From Colimorpha sp045222795 (GTDB lineage Bacteria; Bacteroidota; Bacteroidia; Bacteroidales; P3), in NCBI GenBank assembly GCA_045222795.1, contig JBGUZF010000027.1, positions 1-32,403 of the forward strand: a stretch of DNA of 32,403 nt. Reading direction: 5' to 3'. Below, in pieces: positions 6,404 to 13,971 of the stretch. Position 1 is the first letter of the stretch. Each line of letters begins with the position of its first letter. The translations under genes and the position numbers were made by a program. The notes below the pieces were generated by a model. It was not told the origin of the DNA and searched no databases. It saw only the letters and a program-made list of their open reading frames with translations.

Positions 6404-8758
6404 ATGATAGATATGAAACGGATAGTGATTGTAATGCTGATGGTGATGGCTGCTCTATGGCAGCCGGCTGCCGCACAGGAACGTCTCACGAGCCCCGACG
6501 GGCGCTTGGAGCTGCGCTTCGAGCTGAAGGACAGTGTGCCCTACTACAGCCTCTACCGCGACGGCAAGGCCGTGGTGCTGCCGTCGAAAATGGGCTTCGA
6601 GCTGGAGTGGAGGGACGACCTGGCGCATGCCTTCGTGCTCAAGGGCACAGAGCGCAGCACCTTCGACGAGACGTGGCACCCCGTGTGGGGCGAGGAGGCG
6701 AACATACGCAACCACTACAACGAAATGCTGGTGACGCTGGAGCAGCCGGCGGGCGCTGTGACGAGTGCCGACGGACGTTCGAAGACTATGGCCACCGTGA
6801 TGCAGCTGCGTTTCCGCCTCTACGACGACGGCCTGGGCTTCCGCTACGAGTTTCCTCAGGAAACCCTGGCGAGGATATTGCGACAAGAAAATCCACCTAA
6901 AAAGGACAACGCATTGGTGTGCTTCTGGATTAAGGAGGAACTGACGGAGTTCGCTATGGCGGGCAACCACACGGCGTGGTGGATTCCGGGCGACTACGAC
7001 ACGCAGGAGTACAACTACACCGAGAGCCGCCTGAGTGAGATCGACAGCCTCTGGGAGAAGAGCCACGAGCACGGCGGCTGGCCCTGGACGGCTTTCTCGC
7101 GCACCGGCGTGCAGACGGCATTGCAGATGAAGACCGCCGAAGGCTTATATATCAACATCCACGAAGCGGCCACCTTGGATTACCCAACTATGCACCTGAA
7201 TCTCGACCCCAAGACGCTTACTTTCCGTGCTTGGCTTTGCCCCGATGCCGCCGGCTACAAGGGCCGCATGCAGGCCCCCTGCCACACCCCGTGGAGGACG
7301 GTGATGGTGTGCGAGAGTGCCACCGACGCGCTGCGCTCGCGCCTCATCCTCAACCTCAACGACCCCTGCGCACTCGAGGACGTCAGCTGGATACACCCGG
7401 TGAAGTATATGGGCGTATGGTGGGAGATGATTAGCGGCAAAAGTACTTGGAACTACACCAATGAGTTCCCCTCGGTGAAGCTTGGCGAGACCGATTTTGA
7501 GCATGCCATCCCCAACGGCACCCACGGCGCCAACAACGCCAACGTGCGCCGCTATATCGACTTTGCCGCCAAGCATGGCTTCGACGCCCTGCTCATCGAG
7601 GGCTGGAATATCGGCTGGGAGGACTGGTACGGCAAGCAGAAGGACTTCGTCTTCGACTTCCTGACGCCCTATCCCGACTTCGACCTGCCGGCGCTGAACA
7701 AGTATGCCCACGAGAAGGGCATACGCCTCATCATGCACCACGAGAGCTCGGCCTCGACCGTCAACTACGAGCGCTGGATGGAGAAGGCCTACAACCTGAT
7801 GAACGAGTACGGCTACGACGCCGTGAAGAGCGGCTATGTGGGTACCATCATCCCCTTCGCCGAGGGGCACTACAGTCAGCCCATCAACAACCACTACCAC
7901 TACGCCATTGTGGAGGCTGCCAAGCACCACATCATGGTCAACGCCCACGAGGCCGTGCGTCCCACGGGATTGTGCCGCACGTGGCCCAATATGATTGGCA
8001 ATGAGAGCGCCATGGGCACCGAGTTCCGTGAGCGCATCCATCCCGGCCACACCACCATACTGCCCTTCACGCGCCTGCAGGGCGGCCCGATGGATTACAC
8101 CCCCGGCATCTTCGAGCCCGACATGGGTAAGATTGTACCCTGGGGCGGCAAGATGCAGCACACCATCTGCAACCAGCTGGGCCTCTATGTCACCTTCTAC
8201 TCGCCCCTACAGATGGCCGCCGACTTCCCCGAGCACTACGAGCCCTACCTCGATGCCTTTCAGTTTATCAAGGATGTGGCCGTCGACTGGGACACCAGCA
8301 TCTACCTCTACGCCGAGCCGGGCGACTATATCGTCACCGCCCGCAAGCCGAAGGTGTCGTCGCTGAACAAGGCCGCCGAAGGACTAGGGAAGCTGTCCGA
8401 CGGCAAGAAGGGGGTGATGAGCTCGGCGGCGCAGTATGTGTATGGTGAGGATGGTGTGCCACACGAAGTGTGGTACGTGGGAGGTATCACCGACGAGAAC
8501 GCCCGCGAGTTCAGCGTCAAGCTCGACTTCCTTACTCCCGGCAAGAGCTACGAGGCCATCATCTACGCCGACGGCAAGGACGCCTCCGGCCTCCCCGACA
8601 ATTCCTCATTCCTCACTCCTCACTCCTCATTAAAATACAACCCCTATTCGTACACTATCACCAAGAAGAAAGTCACCAGCAAGAGCACCCTCAAGCTGAA
8701 GATGGCTCCCTGTGGCGGCTTCGCCGTGAGCATAAGAGAGATAACGAACGTTAAATAA
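6404..8758 (+). CDS. GH97 glycoside hydrolase, inverting alpha-glucosidase (SusB) type
   Basis: 784 aa; the second Met (6413) is an equally good start. The signal peptide ends PAAAQ, so the enzyme is probably periplasmic. An N-terminal beta-supersandwich is followed by a (beta/alpha)8 barrel and a C-terminal beta domain. Family knowledge: SusB uses Glu439/Glu508 as base and Glu532 as acid, with Glu526 binding calcium. Here Glu447 (MHHES), Glu516 (NAHEA), Glu534 and Glu540 (NESAMGTEF) match all four with a constant offset of 8. This supports an inverting alpha-glucosidase-like mechanism. No SusC/SusD genes are adjacent. A CCTCACT heptamer array (8604-8631) is translated in frame near the C-terminus. 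Confidence 0.93.
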   Translation: MIDMKRIVIVMLMVMAALWQPAAAQERLTSPDGRLELRFELKDSVPYYSLYRDGKAVVLPSKMGFELEWRDDLAHAFVLKGTERSTFDETWHPVWGEEANIRNHYNEMLVTLEQPAGAVTSADGRSKTMATVMQLRFRLYDDGLGFRYEFPQETLARILRQENPPKKDNALVCFWIKEELTEFAMAGNHTAWWIPGDYDTQEYNYTESRLSEIDSLWEKSHEHGGWPWTAFSRTGVQTALQMKTAEGLYINIHEAATLDYPTMHLNLDPKTLTFRAWLCPDAAGYKGRMQAPCHTPWRTVMVCESATDALRSRLILNLNDPCALEDVSWIHPVKYMGVWWEMISGKSTWNYTNEFPSVKLGETDFEHAIPNGTHGANNANVRRYIDFAAKHGFDALLIEGWNIGWEDWYGKQKDFVFDFLTPYPDFDLPALNKYAHEKGIRLIMHHESSASTVNYERWMEKAYNLMNEYGYDAVKSGYVGTIIPFAEGHYSQPINNHYHYAIVEAAKHHIMVNAHEAVRPTGLCRTWPNMIGNESAMGTEFRERIHPGHTTILPFTRLQGGPMDYTPGIFEPDMGKIVPWGGKMQHTICNQLGLYVTFYSPLQMAADFPEHYEPYLDAFQFIKDVAVDWDTSIYLYAEPGDYIVTARKPKVSSLNKAAEGLGKLSDGKKGVMSSAAQYVYGEDGVPHEVWYVGGITDENAREFSVKLDFLTPGKSYEAIIYADGKDASGLPDNSSFLTPHSSLKYNPYSYTITKKKVTSKSTLKLKMAPCGGFAVSIREITNVK
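8604..8631 (+). repeat. Heptamer array CCTCACT/CCTCATT x4 inside GH97
   Basis: Four units (CCTCATT, CCTCACT, CCTCACT, CCTCATT). In frame it gives SSFLTPHSS in a C-terminal domain loop (between 'GLPDN' and 'LKYNPYSYTI'). The coding strand is stop-free; the complement has TGA per unit. Confidence 0.88.
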
Positions 8759-8796
8759 ACAATATATCATTTTATAATTCAATCATCCAATCAGCA

Positions 8797-10377
8797 ATGA
8801 CACGCTATGTTTTTGTGACGGGAGGCGTTGTTTCCTCCCTAGGTAAGGGCATTATTTCCGCTAGTATCGGCAAGCTGCTACAAGCCCGCGGCTACACCAT
8901 CACCATCCAGAAGTTCGACCCCTACATCAACATCGACCCGGGGACATTAAACCCCTATGAGCACGGCGAGTGCTACGTGACCGTCGACGGCATGGAGACC
9001 GACCTCGACCTGGGACATTACGAACGATTCACGGGGATACGCACCACACGCGCTAATTCGGTGACCACCGGCAAGATATACAAGGCTGTGATTGACAAGG
9101 AACGTCACGGCGACTACCTGGGCAAGACCATACAGGTGGTGCCGCATATCACCGACGAGATAAAGCGTCGCATCATGCACGACGACGGAGTCGACTTTGT
9201 GATCTCCGAGATAGGCGGTACGATAGGCGACATCGAGTCGGCACCTTACCTCGAGGCCATACGCCAGCTGAAGTGGGAACTCGGCAATCGCGCCGTCAGC
9301 GTACACCTCACCTATGTGCCTTACCTGAAGGCCGCCGACGAGCTGAAGACCAAGCCCACGCAGCATTCGGTGAAGGAGATGCAGGGCGCCGGCATACAGC
9401 CCGACGTGCTGGTGCTGCGTACCGAGAAGCACCTCTCCGACGGCATCCGCCAGAAGGTGGCGTCGTTCTGCAATGTCGACCTTGAGTGCGTGGTGCAGAG
9501 CGAAGATATGCCCAGCATCTACGAGGTGCCCGTCAACATGCAGCGTCAAGGCCTCGATGCGGCGCTGCTGCGCAAGTTCGGCGTGCCTGTGGGCGAGACC
9601 CCGAAGATGGAGGGCTGGCACCGCTTCCTGGAGTTGCAGCGCACCGCCACCAAGGAGGTGCATGTGGGGTTGGTGGGCAAATACGACCTGCAGGATGCCT
9701 ACAAGAGCATCCGCGAGAGCCTGGTGCTTGCTGGCATCTACAACCACGTGAAGGTGAAGATTGACTTTATAAACAGCGAGAATATCACCAAGGAGAATGT
9801 CGCCGAGAAGCTCAAGGGCATGGCGGGCATACTGGTATGTCCGGGTTTTGGCCAGCGCGGTATCGAGGGCAAGATTGTCGCCGTGGAGTATGCCCGCGTC
9901 AACAACCTCCCCGCTTTCGGCATCTGCCTGGGTATGCAGATGATGGTCATCGAGTTTGCCCGCGACGTGATGGGATACAAGGATGCCAACTCGAGCGAGA
10001 TGGACGCCGACACCCCGCACAACGTGATAGACCTGATGGAGGAGCAGAAGACGGTGACCAACATGGGCGGCACCATGCGCCTGGGCGCCTACAGCTGTGA
10101 GCTCCGCAAGGGCAGCCGCGTGGCCGATATCTATGGCACGCCTCAGATCAGCGAGCGCCACCGCCACCGCTACGAGTTCAACAACCGCTACAAGGATGAA
10201 TACGAGGAGAAGGGCATGATGTGTGTGGGTACAAACCCCGAGAGCGGCCTGGTGGAGATTGTCGAGATTTCCGGCCACCGCTGGTTTATCGGCACCCAGT
10301 TCCACCCCGAGTATTCCAGCACCGTGCTCCATCCGCACCCGCTGTTCATGGACTTCGTGAAGACTTTGACGGAATAA
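8797..10377 (+). CDS. pyrG: CTP synthase
   Basis: 526 aa, near full family length. It catalyses ATP-dependent amination of UTP to CTP with glutamine as nitrogen donor (pyrimidine synthesis, cytoplasm). The N-terminal synthase domain opens with 'YVFVTGGVVSSLGKGIISASIGKLL' and has the 'SEIGGTIGDIES' segment. The C-terminal class I glutaminase domain has the nucleophile Cys377 in FGICLGMQ and His503/Glu505 in GTQFHPEYS. The ATG at 8797 follows a 38-bp AT-rich gap after GH97. The stop is only 4 bp before the GH78 start. Confidence 0.98.
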   Translation: MTRYVFVTGGVVSSLGKGIISASIGKLLQARGYTITIQKFDPYINIDPGTLNPYEHGECYVTVDGMETDLDLGHYERFTGIRTTRANSVTTGKIYKAVIDKERHGDYLGKTIQVVPHITDEIKRRIMHDDGVDFVISEIGGTIGDIESAPYLEAIRQLKWELGNRAVSVHLTYVPYLKAADELKTKPTQHSVKEMQGAGIQPDVLVLRTEKHLSDGIRQKVASFCNVDLECVVQSEDMPSIYEVPVNMQRQGLDAALLRKFGVPVGETPKMEGWHRFLELQRTATKEVHVGLVGKYDLQDAYKSIRESLVLAGIYNHVKVKIDFINSENITKENVAEKLKGMAGILVCPGFGQRGIEGKIVAVEYARVNNLPAFGICLGMQMMVIEFARDVMGYKDANSSEMDADTPHNVIDLMEEQKTVTNMGGTMRLGAYSCELRKGSRVADIYGTPQISERHRHRYEFNNRYKDEYEEKGMMCVGTNPESGLVEIVEISGHRWFIGTQFHPEYSSTVLHPHPLFMDFVKTLTE

Positions 10378-10381
10378 GCCC

Positions 10382-12580
10382 TTGGGTGTGAGAAAGTGCG
10401 TACTACTCTGTCTGTTGTTGCTGGCGGTGTTGCCGGTCGACGCGCAGCAGTTTATCGGCTGCCGCACCGACTCTGGCTGGGCCGAGACGCCCATGCTGCG
10501 CAAGACATTCCATCTGGAAAATGTTCCTGACATCAGGGTACATGTCGTTGTCTCTTCTTTGGGCTATCACGAGCTGTATATCAATCAAACTATGGTAGGC
10601 GACTACGTCATGCAGCCCGCCGTGTCGCAACTCGACAAGCGGGCCTTGACAATAGTCTATGAAGTCACCCAATATATCCACGAGGGCGAGAACGAGATTA
10701 TGCTCTGGCTTGGCCAAGGCTGGGGACGCGTCTATGGCACACCGGCGGTAGCGCTGGTCGGGATATGCCGCTTTGACAAGAATGATATTCCTGGGGATTT
10801 TTTTTTGACAACCGACAGCACCTGGGAGGTCTCGCCTTCCGGCTACTCCTACACCGACAACTGGCAGCCCATGCACTTCGGCGGCGAACGCTACGATTCC
10901 CGCGTACAGCCTGAATGGAGGCCCGCCTCGGTATATAATGCAAGCGATATAAAGTTCTCTGAGCAACAGTTCGAGGGCAACTATATCGTCGACACGCTGC
11001 TGCCCATCTCTGGGATGCCACAGTCCGACGGCTCCCTCCTGCTCGACTTCGGACGAGTGGCGACGGGCTGGTTCCAGGCCACCTTTCCTCCTATGCCCGA
11101 AGGCCACGAGATAACAATGGAGTACCTCGACCACGTGGATGCCAAGCCTCCCTTCACCGAGACGGACATCTATATCTCCTCTGGCGACAGCGGCCACTTC
11201 ACCAACCGCTTCCACATGCATGCCTTCCGCTACGTCCGCCTCCGCGGCCTCGACACCTCTCACCTTTCACCTCTCACCTTTCACCTTTCCCAAATCTCCG
11301 CCGTCGACCCCAAGGAGGGTGCCACCTTCGAGTGCTCCGACCCGCGCCTCAACGCCATTCACGACATGGTGAAGTACACCCTCAGTTGCCTCACCTTCAG
11401 CGGATATATGGTTGACTGCCCCCACATCGAGCGCATGGGCTATGGCGGCGACGGCAACTCTTCCACCATGGCCCTCCAAACCTTCTGGTACGTGCTCGAC
11501 ACCTACCGCGACTGGCTCACCGACTGGGGCGACGCCATGGATTCCACCGGCGACCTGCCCTACGTGGCTCCTGCCTTCCGCACCGGCGGCGGCCCCTACT
11601 GGAGCGGCTTCATCATCAAGGCCCCGTGGCGCACTTACCTCAACTACGGCGACCGCATCCTCATCGACGAGCATTACGACGAGATGGTCCGCTGGCTCGA
11701 CTTTGTTGAAAAGTATTGCGAGAACGGAATATTAATGCCTTGGCCCGATACCGAGCGACGTTCCTGGTTCCTAGGCGATTGGGCTGTACCCGATGGGGTA
11801 TACAAAGGCGGCGAGAGCGTCCTGCATGTCAGCAACTGCTTCCTCGCCGAATGCCTCGCCGACATGGTGCAGATGGCCCGCATAACCCGTCACTACGACG
11901 ATGCCGAACGTTTTGCCGTCTGGCGCGAAAGACTGGTAAAAGACATCCACCGCCACTTCTACCACCCCGAGACTCACACCTACGCCAACGGCACAGTGCT
12001 TGACCAGTGCTACGCCCTGCTACAGGGTATCCCCGGGAACGCGGACGGCCTCGTCCGCAAAAAACTACTTGAGGACATCCACAGCAAGTACCGCGACCAT
12101 ATCGCCGTGGGTCTCGTCGGTGTCCCCATCTTTACCGAATGGTGCATCCGCGAGCGCCAGGCCGACCTTATGGCCACCATCCTGCGGCAGGAGGACTACC
12201 CTGGCTACCTCTATATGATTAACAACGGCGCCACCACGACTTGGGAGTCGTGGGATTGTGGCCGTCCCGGCAAGGAAGACCGCAGCCGCGTCCACAACTG
12301 CTACAACGGCATCGGCATCTGGTTCTATCAAGCCCTTGCCGGCATCCGTCCTGACCCTGAACAGCCTGGTTACAAGCATTTCTTCATCGACCCGCAGCCC
12401 TGCGAGGATATCGAATGGGTGAAAGCCTCCAAGCCTACTCCCTTCGGTACTATCCGTGTGGAAATGAAGGGTAAAAACCTCAAAGTTTTCGTCCCCGAAG
12501 AAACTACAGCCACAGTGTTTCCTGGCAGCACAAACGAACACACTGTATCTTCCGGCGATTGGGAGTTTAAAATTGAATAA
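10382..12580 (+). CDS. GH78 alpha-L-rhamnosidase-like enzyme, short form
   Basis: 732 aa counting from TTG at 10382; GTG at 10388 is an alternative, and there is no ATG near the signal peptide. Signal peptide VRKCVLLCLLLLAVLPVDAQ, so secreted to the periplasm. An N-terminal jelly-roll domain ('ELYINQTMVGDYVMQPAVSQLDKR') precedes an (alpha/alpha)6 barrel. The catalytic acid is expected at Glu350 in DCPHIERMGY, the one-residue-shorter variant of the usual DCPQRDERxGW. The base is expected at Glu622 in TTWESW. It acts on terminal alpha-L-rhamnose in plant or bacterial glycans by family inference. A CTTTCAC/CTCTCAC array (11257-11291) is read in frame. Confidence 0.85.
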   Translation: MGVRKCVLLCLLLLAVLPVDAQQFIGCRTDSGWAETPMLRKTFHLENVPDIRVHVVVSSLGYHELYINQTMVGDYVMQPAVSQLDKRALTIVYEVTQYIHEGENEIMLWLGQGWGRVYGTPAVALVGICRFDKNDIPGDFFLTTDSTWEVSPSGYSYTDNWQPMHFGGERYDSRVQPEWRPASVYNASDIKFSEQQFEGNYIVDTLLPISGMPQSDGSLLLDFGRVATGWFQATFPPMPEGHEITMEYLDHVDAKPPFTETDIYISSGDSGHFTNRFHMHAFRYVRLRGLDTSHLSPLTFHLSQISAVDPKEGATFECSDPRLNAIHDMVKYTLSCLTFSGYMVDCPHIERMGYGGDGNSSTMALQTFWYVLDTYRDWLTDWGDAMDSTGDLPYVAPAFRTGGGPYWSGFIIKAPWRTYLNYGDRILIDEHYDEMVRWLDFVEKYCENGILMPWPDTERRSWFLGDWAVPDGVYKGGESVLHVSNCFLAECLADMVQMARITRHYDDAERFAVWRERLVKDIHRHFYHPETHTYANGTVLDQCYALLQGIPGNADGLVRKKLLEDIHSKYRDHIAVGLVGVPIFTEWCIRERQADLMATILRQEDYPGYLYMINNGATTTWESWDCGRPGKEDRSRVHNCYNGIGIWFYQALAGIRPDPEQPGYKHFFIDPQPCEDIEWVKASKPTPFGTIRVEMKGKNLKVFVPEETTATVFPGSTNEHTVSSGDWEFKIE
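11257..11291 (+). repeat. Heptamer array CTCTCAC/CTTTCAC x5 inside GH78
   Basis: Units CTCTCAC, CTTTCAC, CTCTCAC, CTTTCAC, CTTTCCC. It encodes 'SHLSPLTFHLS' at the edge between the jelly-roll domain and the segment leading into the catalytic barrel. The word pair is the same as in the lipoprotein signal peptide at 1960-1987. Confidence 0.88.
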
Positions 12581-12592
12581 AACATATTAAAT

Positions 12593-13912
12593 ATGAAAAG
12601 ATTATCTTTACTTATAGCATTTGTAACCTGCATCGTAATCGGTGCAGAAGCACAAAAAAAAGTCTACGACGAAAGCCTCGACGCCATGCAGCAAATCAAG
12701 GAGGCTACCGAACTTGCGCAGAAAACGGGCCGCTATGTGCTATGCCAAGTGGGTGGCAACTGGTGTCCGTGGTGTCTCCGATTTGCCGACTTTGCCGAGA
12801 AAGACAGCGTCATCGCCCCCCTCATCGAGGAGAACTTTGTCTACATCCACGTCAACTACTCCAAGGGCAACAAGAACGGGAAAGCCATGCGTTTCCTCGG
12901 CAATCCCGGCCGCTTCGGCTATCCCGCCTTCGTGGTGCTCAACCGCGAAGGGCAGCCCATCCACATCCAGGAGTCGGCATCGCTCGAGGAGGGCAAAGGC
13001 TACAGCCGCCAGCGCGTGGAGAAATTTCTGCGCCTCTGGAACCGCAAGGCCGTCGAGGCCGAAGCCACCCTGCTGGAAGAGGCCTACCAAAAGCAAGACA
13101 CAGCAAAGCTGTACCAGTTCTTCGACCATTGGGCAGAAGATATCACCTCAAACGAAAATGATACCACCAATTACGAATGGCTGAACGAACGGGTGGCTGA
13201 AGCCCACAAAGTCTTCGCGGCCTTCTACCAGCCCCTCCAACTGGAAAAGATAGGTTTCAGGTCTCTTCAATATCAAGACTACCCCTATTTCATTGTGCAG
13301 AACGAGCTGTACAAGATTTCCGTAGCGGACACCCTCCCCTTCAAACCTGACGAACTTGAGGCATACTATACCGAACGTATCCGCCAAACATATTCCGACG
13401 ACAGCATCCGTCAAAAAAAGTTAGAATATCTGCAGAGTGAAATCAACCTGGGACGCATGTCTTTAGTATTTGATGACGATTGGTTTTATCAGCCTTGGGG
13501 AAAAATCAACACCCATGAGATAATGAGGGACGTCGAATTCCGCCCCCGGGTAAGTTTCCCCAACAAGAAAGTCGTCTATCTGACCGATGGATATAGTAAA
13601 CTGCTAGACGATTTCCTCGGCGACCAGCATGTCGACCTGGGAACGGATAACATCATGCAGGTAGCCTATGCCAAGGACGAGAGTAGCAAAAGGATGGAAT
13701 TTCTCACGAAGGCCGCCAAGATATTCTATGGCCACTGGGGCGGCTACTGGCAATACGAGACCTATCCCAAAGCCAATTCAATTATTTTTGACCGCGAGAT
13801 GCAGCGCGCCGTCGTATTCTTCCGTTGTGTTTACGAAGGAGGCGAGGTGTATCTGGAAAAGAAGGACGGCGAATGGACCATATTCTCTGGGAGACTCACG
13901 TGGATAGAGTAG
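12593..13912 (+). CDS. Secreted thioredoxin-fold protein with extra C-terminal domain
   Basis: 439 aa. Signal peptide (MKRLSLLIAFVTCIVIGAEAQ), then a thioredoxin-like domain (~25-165) with the redox motif Cys58-Pro-Trp-Cys61 and 'GYPAFVVLNREGQ', the cis-proline region. The remaining ~270 residues contain a helical part and an end ('AVVFFRCVYEGGEVYLEKKDGEWTIF') resembling a small beta-sheet fold; I do not recognise a named domain there. It sits 12 bp after one GH78 and 59 bp before another, so a role in maturing or reducing secreted glycan-active proteins is possible but is inference only. Confidence 0.75.
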   Translation: MKRLSLLIAFVTCIVIGAEAQKKVYDESLDAMQQIKEATELAQKTGRYVLCQVGGNWCPWCLRFADFAEKDSVIAPLIEENFVYIHVNYSKGNKNGKAMRFLGNPGRFGYPAFVVLNREGQPIHIQESASLEEGKGYSRQRVEKFLRLWNRKAVEAEATLLEEAYQKQDTAKLYQFFDHWAEDITSNENDTTNYEWLNERVAEAHKVFAAFYQPLQLEKIGFRSLQYQDYPYFIVQNELYKISVADTLPFKPDELEAYYTERIRQTYSDDSIRQKKLEYLQSEINLGRMSLVFDDDWFYQPWGKINTHEIMRDVEFRPRVSFPNKKVVYLTDGYSKLLDDFLGDQHVDLGTDNIMQVAYAKDESSKRMEFLTKAAKIFYGHWGGYWQYETYPKANSIIFDREMQRAVVFFRCVYEGGEVYLEKKDGEWTIFSGRLTWIE

Positions 13913-13971
13913 TACACCACACCCTCACTTAGAGATCATATACTCGCCAGTGGTGAATATATAATAGCATT

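Noticed and set aside
5395..6489. 364-codon frame antisense to the DMT transporter
   Set aside because: His/Gln/Arg-rich shadow with no domain; the plus-strand transporter is convincing.
8947..10533. 528-codon frame antisense to pyrG
   Set aside because: Fully covered by a clear CTP synthase; composition of a shadow frame in G+C-rich DNA.
13913..13971. Possible hairpin between the thioredoxin-like and GH78 genes
   Set aside because: Only short, imperfect pairing (CCAC/GTGG) and no T-run.
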